Source: Flavobacterium psychrophilum (GTDB lineage Bacteria > Bacteroidota > Bacteroidia > Flavobacteriales > Flavobacteriaceae). From it: a stretch of DNA of 5,250 bases. The stretch is taken from contig CAMBHH010000217.1 of assembly GCA_945866505.1 (NCBI GenBank), forward strand, positions 1 to 5,250, read 5' to 3'. The notes under the pieces were generated by a model. It worked only from the letters and a program-made list of their open reading frames with translations. It was not told the DNA's origin and ran no database searches. The position numbers and the translations under genes are program-made. Positions 1 to 5,091 of this stretch are shown piece after piece (within the stretch, counting starts at the first letter, position 1; every line of letters begins with the position of its first letter).

Positions 1-2
1 TT

Positions 3-140
3 TTTTCTGATTTTAAAGGCAGTTGGACGAGAACGGACTCCATTGTAGTTGTTACCATCAATAACGGAATTGGACTGCAAGATATAAAATGGACAATCAA
101 AACCCTCGATGACAAAACTTTAATAATGGAAAGGTTTTGA
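3..140 (+). CDS. C-terminal fragment of a lipocalin-like protein (partial, 5' end outside window)
   Basis: Frame 3 is open from the window edge to a TGA at 138-140 and gives 45 residues. The fragment has alternating hydrophobic and polar residues typical of beta strands. It contains a Gly-Ser-Trp near residue 7 and ends with a strand reading WTIKTLDDKTLIMERF. This ending resembles the last strands of small lipocalin-like domains (Lipocalin_4/5 type) common in Flavobacteriia, where a 'y.I.sL....L.l' strand closes the barrel. Such proteins are usually short secreted or lipoprotein barrels of unknown ligand, but the N-terminus that would show a signal peptide is missing. The family call is recognition from a short fragment. 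The reading frame itself is supported by coherent composition and by the other two + frames stopping early. Confidence 0.5.
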   Translation, partial: FSDFKGSWTRTDSIVVVTINNGIGLQDIKWTIKTLDDKTLIMERF

Positions 141-222
141 TCAACCCGATAACGCTCATTTATATCGGTGACTAAAATCCTACCCAAAACCTGAATTGAC
201 TTTGCAATCCAATAGTAAAAAT

Positions 223-350
223 ACAAAATATAAAAAGGGAATAAACCGGTTTTTTGCATTGTTGCATTTACTTTAGGTTTGAATAAAACTGCAATCTCAA
301 TGTAACTAAAAGCAATTTGTACTGACAGTTAGACCTAAAGGAAATAAATA
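223..350 (+). pseudogene. Decayed, internally deleted copy of the 62-aa membrane-protein gene at 1134-1322
   Basis: Hand alignment shows that 223-282 matches 1134-1194 at about four of five positions, with one single-base deletion in this copy. A second block, 294-350, matches about 1258-1310 with small indels; for example, ATCTCA(A/T)TGTA and CTAA(A)AGGAAATAA are shared. Roughly 60 nt of the intact gene's middle are missing or scrambled between the blocks. The codon aligned with the intact ATG is ACA here, so the start is lost. The readable peptide runs KKGINRFFAL before the one-base deletion shifts the frame into a TAG at 274-276. This copy therefore cannot encode the protein. Weaker similarity extends upstream to about 194 (AATTGAC in both), so the duplicated unit probably included the leader. 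Boundaries are approximate. Confidence 0.7.
253..281 (+). promoter_or_regulatory. Candidate Bacteroidota promoter for the DUF4386 gene, inside the relic
   Basis: TTTG at 253-256, a 17-nt spacer and TAGGTTTG at 274-281 fit the Bacteroidota sigma factor consensus (TTG or TTTG, about 17-23 nt, TAnnTTTG). Transcription would begin about 80 nt before the ATG at 373. Caution is needed: the same motif, with an 18-nt spacer, occurs inside the intact coding sequence at 1164-1193. There it is simply the codons for part of the first membrane helix, so the match may be a coding leftover with no promoter function. Confidence 0.35.
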
Positions 351-372
351 ACTAACTCAAACCTCAAAAAAG

Positions 373-1074
373 ATGATTTCAGATAAAAATTTAGCACGAA
401 TTGCAGGCTTTTGCTATCTAATTGTGATAGGAACCGGTTTATTTTCAGAAGTTTTCGTCAGACAGGCTTTAAGAGTGCCCAACGATGCTTTGGCAACCGC
501 TCATAACATTCAAGCTAACGAAATGCTTTTTCGTTGGGGTTTTACTGCTGACACCATCAACTTTGTTGTTGGCTTGCCCACCATACTGATTGTTTATTTT
601 CTATTCAAACGAACCAATAAGTTATTATTACAACTCGCTTTAGCATTTGTCATTATACAAACGGCTATAATTGCGGTGAACCTTCTGAATCAAATTTCAC
701 CATTACTGATTTTAAGCAACGAAACATACTTAAAGACGTTCCAACCTGAACAATTGGCAACACTTTCTCTTCTATCACTAAATATTCAGACGCAGGGTTA
801 CGCACTTGGTTTGGTATTCTTTGGGTTTTACTGTATAATTGTTGGTTATGTAATTTATAAGTCAACGTTTTTACCTAAAATATTAGGGATACTTTATGCC
901 ATTTCGGGTTTATGTTACTTGGTCAATAGCTTTACCATGTTTCTATCGAAAGGGTTTGAAAATTCATTGTTTATCTATCTTGCAATCCCAATTTTCATTG
1001 GAGAGTTATCCTTTTGCTTATGGATGCTCGTCAAAGGTATTGACACCTCTAAAACCAACAATGCGGATTTATAA
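373..1074 (+). CDS. DUF4386 domain-containing multi-pass inner-membrane protein
   Basis: The protein has 233 residues and fills the DUF4386 family from end to end. It opens with the family signature ARIAGFCYLIVIGTG (8-22), followed by VRQALRVPNDALATAHNI (29-46) and LFRWGF (52-57). The C-terminal signature runs LPKILGILYAISGLCYLVNS (167-186), then an E-x-x-F-x-L-W-M-L-V-K-G motif (211-222). About six hydrophobic segments are visible, near 10-28, 60-78, 84-105, 141-162, 168-187 and 197-220. A loop of about 30 residues lies between the third and fourth. The family's biochemical role is not known, and no catalytic residues stand out. The ATG is preceded by an A-rich stretch without a Shine-Dalgarno sequence, as is usual in this phylum. 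The small membrane gene follows after 59 nt with no evident terminator, so the two may be co-transcribed. Confidence 0.88.
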   Translation: MISDKNLARIAGFCYLIVIGTGLFSEVFVRQALRVPNDALATAHNIQANEMLFRWGFTADTINFVVGLPTILIVYFLFKRTNKLLLQLALAFVIIQTAIIAVNLLNQISPLLILSNETYLKTFQPEQLATLSLLSLNIQTQGYALGLVFFGFYCIIVGYVIYKSTFLPKILGILYAISGLCYLVNSFTMFLSKGFENSLFIYLAIPIFIGELSFCLWMLVKGIDTSKTNNADL

Positions 1075-1133
1075 TAATTGCCCACAATCTCAAAAAATCA
1101 ATTAATTGACCTCATAACCAAACACTAATAACT

Positions 1134-1322
1134 ATGGAAAATAAAAAAGGAATAAACTGGTTTTTTGCCTTTATAGTATTTACTTTAGGTTTGACATTAT
1201 TCAAACACATCGACTTTGCCACTTTCAGTTTGAAAGACCCGGTTTTAGATGTGCTTTATCTCATTGTATTTGTTCTATCGATTTACTTTATGCTAAAAGG
1301 AAATAACCAACCTGAAAAGTAA
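1134..1322 (+). CDS. Small two-helix membrane protein of unknown function (62 aa)
   Basis: This short gene has an ATG start and a TAA stop and encodes two predicted membrane helices, about residues 8-24 and 37-54. They are joined by a loop containing KHIDFATFSLKDP. The N-terminus (MENKKG) and C-terminus (KGNNQPEK) are both charged and polar, which suggests that both face the cytoplasm. I recognise the general look of a conserved hypothetical protein of Flavobacteriia but know of no function. The frame is credible because hydrophobicity is organised into two clean helices and because a decayed relative exists at about 223-350. It lies 59 nt after the DUF4386 gene with no clear promoter or terminator between, which suggests a shared transcript. 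Confidence 0.72.
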   Translation: MENKKGINWFFAFIVFTLGLTLFKHIDFATFSLKDPVLDVLYLIVFVLSIYFMLKGNNQPEK

Positions 1323-1412
1323 GTCCTTGTACTACTTGGTAGTCTAAATATGTGAATCATACAACTTATTTCCAAAATTATATAATACACCTTCTTGTTA
1401 TTCAACTCATCT

Positions 1413-1437
1413 TTGAGCAGTTGCAAAAAATAATTTG
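1413..1437 (+). promoter_or_regulatory. Weak candidate promoter before the copper-storage gene
   Basis: A TTG at 1413-1415 and a TAATTTG at 1431-1437 resemble the Bacteroidota -33 and -7 elements. The -7 element is one base short of TAnnTTTG, and the 15-nt spacer is shorter than usual. The element ends 20 nt before the ATG at 1458, about the same distance as the better-supported elements before lipA and the DUF4494 gene. The 135-nt gap after the small membrane gene makes an independent promoter here reasonable. No operator for a copper sensor could be recognised. Confidence 0.25.
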
Positions 1438-1457
1438 CATCGCTAAATCAAGAAAAG

Positions 1458-1853
1458 ATGAGTCACGAAAAATTCAAAGTATGTATTGACGCCTGCAACG
1501 ACTGTGCAGCCGAATGCGAACATTGTGCCACCGCTTGTTCAAACGAACAAGATGTAGCAATGCAAACCAAGTGTGTTGCACTCGATCGATATTGCGCCGA
1601 TATGTGTCGAATGGCAGCCGCTTTTATGGCAAGGTCAAACGAAAACACCATCGATTTTGTAAATAAATTTTGTGGCTTATGTGCAGAGATTTGTACTGCC
1701 TGTGCTGACGAGTGTGGAAAACATACCCACTTGGAACATTGTATAAAATATGCAGAAGCCTGTCGCAAATGTGCTACGGAATGCAACAAGTTGAACAAAG
1801 ACTACAACTTAAAATCCGAAAACGTGGATTTCTTCCCAAGTAAATCAAACTAA
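1458..1853 (+). CDS. Four-helix-bundle copper-storage protein, cytosolic Csp3-like (DUF326)
   Basis: This 131-residue protein has 18 cysteines: 9, 13, 16, 20, 23, 27, 39, 46, 50, 72, 75, 79, 82, 86, 95, 102, 105 and 109. Their C-x2-C and C-x3-C spacing places the thiols along one face of each of four helices. In characterised Csp proteins, such inward-facing cysteines line the core of a four-helix bundle and hold many Cu(I) ions. Methylosinus Csp3 also has 18 cysteines and binds about 19 Cu(I). There is no signal peptide or Tat motif at the N-terminus (MSHEKFKVCIDAC), so it should be cytosolic like Csp3 and not exported like Csp1. The cysteine-free tail from about 112 is polar. The inferred role is copper storage or buffering. 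No copper ATPase or sensor gene is in the window. Confidence 0.9.
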   Translation: MSHEKFKVCIDACNDCAAECEHCATACSNEQDVAMQTKCVALDRYCADMCRMAAAFMARSNENTIDFVNKFCGLCAEICTACADECGKHTHLEHCIKYAEACRKCATECNKLNKDYNLKSENVDFFPSKSN

Positions 1854-1989
1854 TACTATTTGCAATTTGAAATTTGCAGGAATGTTCTTGATTTGACTAA
1901 ATATCGACTAACACGGATTGTATTGATTTCTTGTTCCTTACAAGCAAAGTTTCCAACTTTAGAAGATTAAAAACCCATTATAAAATGCA

Positions 1990-2023
1990 GAACCCGTCAA
2001 GAACTTAAAAACTTGACGGGTTC
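1990..2023. terminator. Perfect 12-bp hairpin between convergent genes, probable bidirectional terminator
   Basis: GAACCCGTCAAG (1990-2001) and CTTGACGGGTTC (2012-2023) are exact reverse complements around a 10-nt A-rich loop. The hairpin lies 136 nt after the Csp stop and 60 nt after the DUF4494 stop, which fits termination from both sides. Read on the minus strand it is followed by TGCATTTTAT, and on the plus strand by AACATTTAAAA. Neither T-tract is strong, with the minus side slightly better. The gene-free stretch 1854-2083 holds nothing else that I recognise. Confidence 0.7.
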
Positions 2024-2083
2024 AACATTTAAAAGAACTACCTAAGTTTTTCCGACCTAATTCAAGGCTTTACAATACAAAAA

Positions 2084-2641
2084 TCAATAATTCTCCGTTA
2101 CAAGTTCGGCATCAAATTCCATCGGATCTTCTATTTCCATTGCGCTATTTTCAGGTTTCGAAGCTTTGAGCGCATTGAATTTTTCCATTTGTTCGAACTC
2201 GGCTTCCTCTCCAGAGAAGTAAGGAAAAACATCCACAATTGCAGATTCTGAAATAGCAGGAATGGTGTAATCGCCCATCGTTCCTTTCATCACACTCGTT
2301 GTGTTGTCATAAGCTTCTTTTACATCGTTGGCTTGAACTAATAAATACATATTCGTCTTGCGCTCTTTACCGCTTTCTTCGTCATAAGCCATTAAAGAAA
2401 CTCTAGATTTAAACCAACGGTCTGCATTCTCGAAAGGATGAATTTCGGCATAATTAGCCACTTTTATAGTAGTGATTTTAAATTCTTCAGTGATATAGGC
2501 CTTCATTTCTTCGTTGATTCTGGATTCGGCTTCAGTATAGGATAAAGCATCTACTAAATACGGTTCGGTAGTAACTTTCTGTGCTCCAATATCATCTGTC
2601 TTTCTGTATTTTACTTTGCATTCGTACCACATTCCGCTCAT
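2084..2641 (-). CDS. DUF4494 domain-containing protein (unknown function, Bacteroidota-specific)
   Basis: The 185-residue product begins MSGMWYECKVKYRKT. It carries the DUF4494 hallmarks in order: W-x-E-C-K-V near 5-10, TEPYLVDALSYTEAESRI (25-42), ADRWFKSRVSL (73-83), LLVQANDVKEAYDN (100-113) and MKGTMGDYTIPAISES (118-133). DVFPYF (137-142) closes the domain. A variable acidic tail of about 40 residues follows, as in other family members. It has no signal peptide and no membrane segments, so it should be cytoplasmic. Its function is unknown. The frame extends upstream to a TTG at 2665, but that codon lies inside the TAnnTTTG element at 2663-2670. The family also normally begins just before W-x-E-C-K, so the ATG at 2641 is preferred. 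The gene is divergent from lipA. Confidence 0.88.
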   Translation of the reverse strand: MSGMWYECKVKYRKTDDIGAQKVTTEPYLVDALSYTEAESRINEEMKAYITEEFKITTIKVANYAEIHPFENADRWFKSRVSLMAYDEESGKERKTNMYLLVQANDVKEAYDNTTSVMKGTMGDYTIPAISESAIVDVFPYFSGEEAEFEQMEKFNALKASKPENSAMEIEDPMEFDAELVTENY

Positions 2642-2662
2642 AATATATTTTTTTAAGGATGC

Positions 2663-2670
2663 CAAAGGTA
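2663..2670 (-). promoter_or_regulatory. Promoter -7 element for the DUF4494 gene
   Basis: Read on the minus strand this is TACCTTTG, a perfect match to the Bacteroidota -7 consensus TAnnTTTG. It ends 21 nt before the ATG at 2641, leaving a short leader of roughly 15 nt. No clear TTG was found at the expected -33 distance; that region is A/T-rich (AAATTCTAAAATC on the minus strand). Confidence 0.6.
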
Positions 2671-2677
2671 AAAGAAA

Positions 2678-2797
2678 GATTTTAGAATTTAGACATCGGA
2701 TTTTAGATTATAAAACAATATATTGGCAAATTTATATTAAAAAGAAGCAAAACAAATCACTTCCTAGTTATTCGCAAAAAATCTAAAATCTAAATTT
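2678..2797. repeat. AT-rich GATTTTAGA / TCTAAAATC repeats in the divergent promoter region
   Basis: GATTTTAGA occurs at 2678-2686 and GATTTTAGAT at 2699-2708. The inverted form ATCTAAAATC is at 2781-2790, followed by another TCTAAA. One set lies just upstream of the DUF4494 -7 element and the other just upstream of the lipA -7 element. Each promoter therefore sees the same TCTAAAATCT-like sequence in the same relative orientation. The stretch 2642-2832 holds no gene. Similar AT-rich runs are common in flavobacterial intergenic DNA, so a shared regulator is only a possibility. Confidence 0.5.
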
Positions 2798-2805
2798 CCT
2801 TTCCT

Positions 2806-2813
2806 TATCTTTG
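2806..2813 (+). promoter_or_regulatory. Promoter -7 element for lipA
   Basis: TATCTTTG matches TAnnTTTG perfectly and is followed by GC, a common context. It ends 19 nt before the ATG at 2833, so the transcript would start at about 2819-2821. An in-frame TTG at 2818 would then lie at or before the first transcribed base, which argues against its use as the start. The -33 element is not obvious. Confidence 0.62.
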
Positions 2814-2832
2814 CGTTTTGAAAAAATATTAT

Positions 2833-3732
2833 ATGGAATCTGTTTTAGACAATATAGTACCAGTAGACACCCGAGTAGCAGCCGAACAGGCCGTAGCCAA
2901 ACCAAAATGGTTGAGAGTAAAACTCCCAATCGGTCAAAAATATACAGAACTTCGTGGTTTAGTAGATAAATACAAACTGAATACTATTTGCACTTCGGGG
3001 AGTTGTCCGAATATGGGCGAATGCTGGGGCGAAGGAACTGCGACTTTTATGATTTTGGGAAATATCTGCACTCGGTCATGTGGATTTTGTGGCGTAAAAA
3101 CTGGAAGACCTGAAACCGTAGATTGGGATGAACCGGAGAAAGTAGCGCGTTCCATCAAAATAATGAACATCAAACACGCCGTAATTACTAGTGTGGACAG
3201 AGATGATTTGAAAGATGGCGGTTCCATTATTTGGATAGAAACGGTAAAAGCCATTCGCAGAATGAACCCAAATACGACTTTGGAAACACTAATTCCGGAT
3301 TTTCAAGGCATCGAAAGAAATATAGACCGTATTGTGGAAGCCAATCCTGAAGTAGTTTCACATAATGTGGAAACCGTTCGAAGATTGACTCGTGAAGTTC
3401 GAATTCAAGCCAAATATGACCGAAGCTTGGAAGTTTTGAAATACTTGAAAGAACAAGGAATCAATAGAACCAAATCAGGAATAATGCTAGGTCTTGGCGA
3501 AACTGAGGAAGAAGTTCTACAAACGATGCAAGATTTAAGAAATGCAAAAGTAGATATCGTAACCATTGGCCAATATTTGCAACCCAGCAAAAAACATCTG
3601 CCAGTAAAAGAATTTATAACGCCGGAACAATTTGCTAAATACGAAAAATTCGGGTTGGAATTGGGCTTCCGCCATGTAGAAAGTGGACCATTGGTGCGTT
3701 CTTCTTATAAAGCGCAAAAACATATTCTTTAA
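2833..3732 (+). CDS. lipA: Lipoyl synthase LipA (radical SAM)
   Basis: This enzyme inserts two sulfurs into the octanoyl group on the lipoyl domains of 2-oxoacid dehydrogenases and the glycine cleavage H protein. The 299-residue protein has both iron-sulfur sites. The auxiliary cluster motif C-x4-C-x5-C is at Cys53, 58 and 64 ([12 protein letters not shown]). The radical SAM motif C-x3-C-x2-C is at Cys79, 83 and 86 (CTRSCGFC). The C-terminal RSSY (289-292) supplies the serine ligand of the auxiliary cluster. Other LipA landmarks are [35 protein letters not shown] and [10 protein letters not shown]. The length is normal for the family. The start at ATG 2833 ([10 protein letters not shown]) is chosen over the in-frame TTG at 2818 because a -7 element ends at 2813. 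No lipB or lplA is in view. GAPDH follows after 60 nt on the same strand. Confidence 0.97.
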   Translation: MESVLDNIVPVDTRVAAEQAVAKPKWLRVKLPIGQKYTELRGLVDKYKLNTICTSGSCPNMGECWGEGTATFMILGNICTRSCGFCGVKTGRPETVDWDEPEKVARSIKIMNIKHAVITSVDRDDLKDGGSIIWIETVKAIRRMNPNTTLETLIPDFQGIERNIDRIVEANPEVVSHNVETVRRLTREVRIQAKYDRSLEVLKYLKEQGINRTKSGIMLGLGETEEEVLQTMQDLRNAKVDIVTIGQYLQPSKKHLPVKEFITPEQFAKYEKFGLELGFRHVESGPLVRSSYKAQKHIL

Positions 3733-3740
3733 GAACTCGC

Positions 3741-3770
3741 GGTTGTAATCTCGAGCCACAGTCGAAAGAC
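3741..3770. repeat. Possible degenerate copy of a dispersed TCGAG..CAGTCGA intergenic repeat
   Basis: The lipA-gap spacer contains GTTGTAATCTCGAG, then CCA, then CAGTCGAAAGAC. It resembles the short partly palindromic elements of the general form 'TTTCGAGC-n-CAGTCGAGAA' found scattered in Flavobacterium intergenic DNA. TCTCGA (3749-3754) and TCGAAAGA (3762-3769) can pair imperfectly. The match is from memory and only one copy is in the window, so confidence is limited. It could also act as a weak processing or termination site between lipA and gap. Confidence 0.35.
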
Positions 3771-3792
3771 ACTATTTAGTAATCAGTATTTA

Positions 3793-4815
3793 ATGACTCA
3801 AAAAACAAGAATTGCCATAAATGGTTTTGGACGAATTGGACGAAATTTATTTCGACTGCTACTGAACCATCCATCGATTGAAGTTGTTGCCATTAACGAT
3901 ATTGCCGACACCAAAACGATGGCTCATTTGATTAAATACGACAGTATTCACGGAGTTTTGCCGTTCGAAGTTTCTCACGATGAAAAAGGAATTATTGTTG
4001 ATGGAAAACATTTCCAGTTTTTCCACGAGAAAAACATTGCAAACCTCGATTGGAAATTGGCAAACATTGATTTTGTAGTTGAATCTACTGGGAAATACAG
4101 AACTTTTGAAGAAATCAATGCGCATATTTTGGCTGGAGCCAAAAAAGTAATTCTTTCTGCACCTTCAGAAGTGGATTCCATAAAAACAGTAGTTTTGGGT
4201 GTTAATGAGCACATTTTGGATGGAACCGAAATTATTATTTCCAATGCCAGTTGTACCACAAATAACTCGGCTCCGATGATAAAAATCATCAATGAACTTT
4301 GCGGAATCGAACAAGCATACATTACAACAATTCACTCTTATACAACTGACCAAAGTTTGCACGATCAGCCGCACAAAGATTTACGTCGTGCTCGTGGTGC
4401 AAGCCAATCGATCGTTCCTACTACAACAGGTGCAGCCAAAGCATTGACCAAAATTTTTCCGGAATTTGAAGGTAAAATTGGAGGTTGCGGTATTCGTGTT
4501 CCTGTTCCTGATGGTTCATTGACTGACATCACTTTTAATGTAAAACGTGCCGTAACAATCGAGGAAATAAATGCAGCTTTTAAACTGGCTTCCCAAACGA
4601 AATTAAAAGGTATCTTGGATTACACAGAAGATCCTATAGTTTCTGTGGATATTATTGGAAATAGAAATTCTTGCCTTTTCGACGCTCAACTTACATCTGT
4701 TATCGACAAAATGGTAAAAGTAGTAGGATGGTATGATAATGAAATTGGCTATTCCTCTCGAATTATAGATTTGATTCTATTGACGAATTCTAATAATTTA
4801 CAATCAGTTCTTTAG
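3793..4815 (+). CDS. gap: Type I glyceraldehyde-3-phosphate dehydrogenase
   Basis: This cytosolic glycolytic enzyme oxidatively phosphorylates glyceraldehyde 3-phosphate to 1,3-bisphosphoglycerate using NAD. The 340-residue protein has the Rossmann motif INGFGRIGR (9-17). Asp36 in AINDI points to NAD over NADP. The catalytic Cys154 lies in SNASCTTNN (150-158) and the catalytic His181 in TTIHSYT. Further landmarks are HKDLRRARGA (194-203), PTTTGAAKA (209-217), GIRVPVPDGSLTD (233-245) and WYDNEIGYSSR (313-323). The usual second cysteine of the C-x3-C active-site motif is replaced by Asn158. The tail after IIDLI carries about a dozen extra residues (LLTNSNNLQSVL). The start ATG has no Shine-Dalgarno sequence, which is normal for the phylum. 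No strong promoter is seen in the 60-nt gap after lipA, so read-through from lipA is possible. Confidence 0.96.
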   Translation: MTQKTRIAINGFGRIGRNLFRLLLNHPSIEVVAINDIADTKTMAHLIKYDSIHGVLPFEVSHDEKGIIVDGKHFQFFHEKNIANLDWKLANIDFVVESTGKYRTFEEINAHILAGAKKVILSAPSEVDSIKTVVLGVNEHILDGTEIIISNASCTTNNSAPMIKIINELCGIEQAYITTIHSYTTDQSLHDQPHKDLRRARGASQSIVPTTTGAAKALTKIFPEFEGKIGGCGIRVPVPDGSLTDITFNVKRAVTIEEINAAFKLASQTKLKGILDYTEDPIVSVDIIGNRNSCLFDAQLTSVIDKMVKVVGWYDNEIGYSSRIIDLILLTNSNNLQSVL

Positions 4816-4994
4816 CTAAAATTCTGATATCAAGACTACTATTTGATACTTTATATTGCTGTCGACAAAAACTTGCTGGAAAATTATCTAACTATTTACA
4901 ATGTACACCGCTCAAAACTTATCAGTTTTTAGATATGCTCAAAGGATGTAGCAATAATAAAGTGATTTTCTTTGATCACAATTCCGAATTATAA
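4797..4994 (+). other. Startless 65-codon open frame after gap, possible gene relic
   Basis: A frame different from gap is open from 4797 to a TAA at 4992-4994. It reads through the gap stop codon and most of the following gene-free stretch. It has no ATG, GTG or TTG near its beginning; the first ATG (4935) would give only 19 residues. The translation includes YCCRQKLAGKLSNYLQ and TYQFLDMLKG, which look protein-like, but I recognise no family. In DNA this AT-rich a stop-free run of this length is uncommon but can occur by chance. It may be a decayed gene end or mere noise. Nothing else was identified between 4816 and the terminator at about 5038. Confidence 0.2.
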
Positions 4995-5037
4995 TTGGAT
5001 GTTGAAGCAACATTAAACCAGATTTAAAAATTGTAAT

Positions 5038-5065
5038 AAAAAAAGACTGCCCTTTCGGACAGCCT
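5038..5065 (-). terminator. Intrinsic terminator of the T9SS-protein gene
   Basis: On the minus strand AGGCTGTCC (5065-5057), loop GAAA (5056-5053) and GGGCAGTCT (5052-5044) form a 9-bp stem, followed immediately by a run of T (5044-5038). The stem has two G-U wobble pairs on the minus-strand RNA. These become A-C mismatches on the plus strand, and the GNRA-type GAAA loop also exists only in the minus-strand transcript. It therefore serves the leftward gene, whose stop is 26 nt upstream. Confidence 0.85.
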
Positions 5066-5091
5066 TTATAAATTATACAAATTATTATAAT

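Noticed and set aside
146..168. CCGATA / TATCGG inverted repeat after the lipocalin-like gene
   Set aside because: The stem is only 6 bp with an 11-nt loop and no following T-run. It is not convincing as a terminator.
1463..1798. 111-codon open frame on the minus strand with many Cys/Ser/His residues
   Set aside because: It is antisense to the Csp gene. Its composition simply mirrors the cysteine codons of the real gene, and it has no independent promoter or start support.
1861..1878. TGCAATTTGAAATTTGCA near-palindrome after the Csp gene
   Set aside because: Only about 5 bp pair cleanly and no T-tract follows. The stronger hairpin at 1990-2023 explains termination better.
2642..2665. TTG-started extension of the DUF4494 protein by eight residues
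   Set aside because: The start codon would be part of the promoter's TTTG, and the family normally begins near W-x-E-C-K.
2818..2832. TTG-started N-terminal extension of LipA (MKKYY)
   Set aside because: The TTG lies 4 nt after a perfect -7 element and so would not be usefully transcribed. The ATG at 2833 gives a normal LipA N-terminus.
4828..4848. TATCAA / TTGATA hairpin shortly after the gap stop
   Set aside because: A 6-bp AT-rich stem with an interrupted T-run is too weak to call a terminator.
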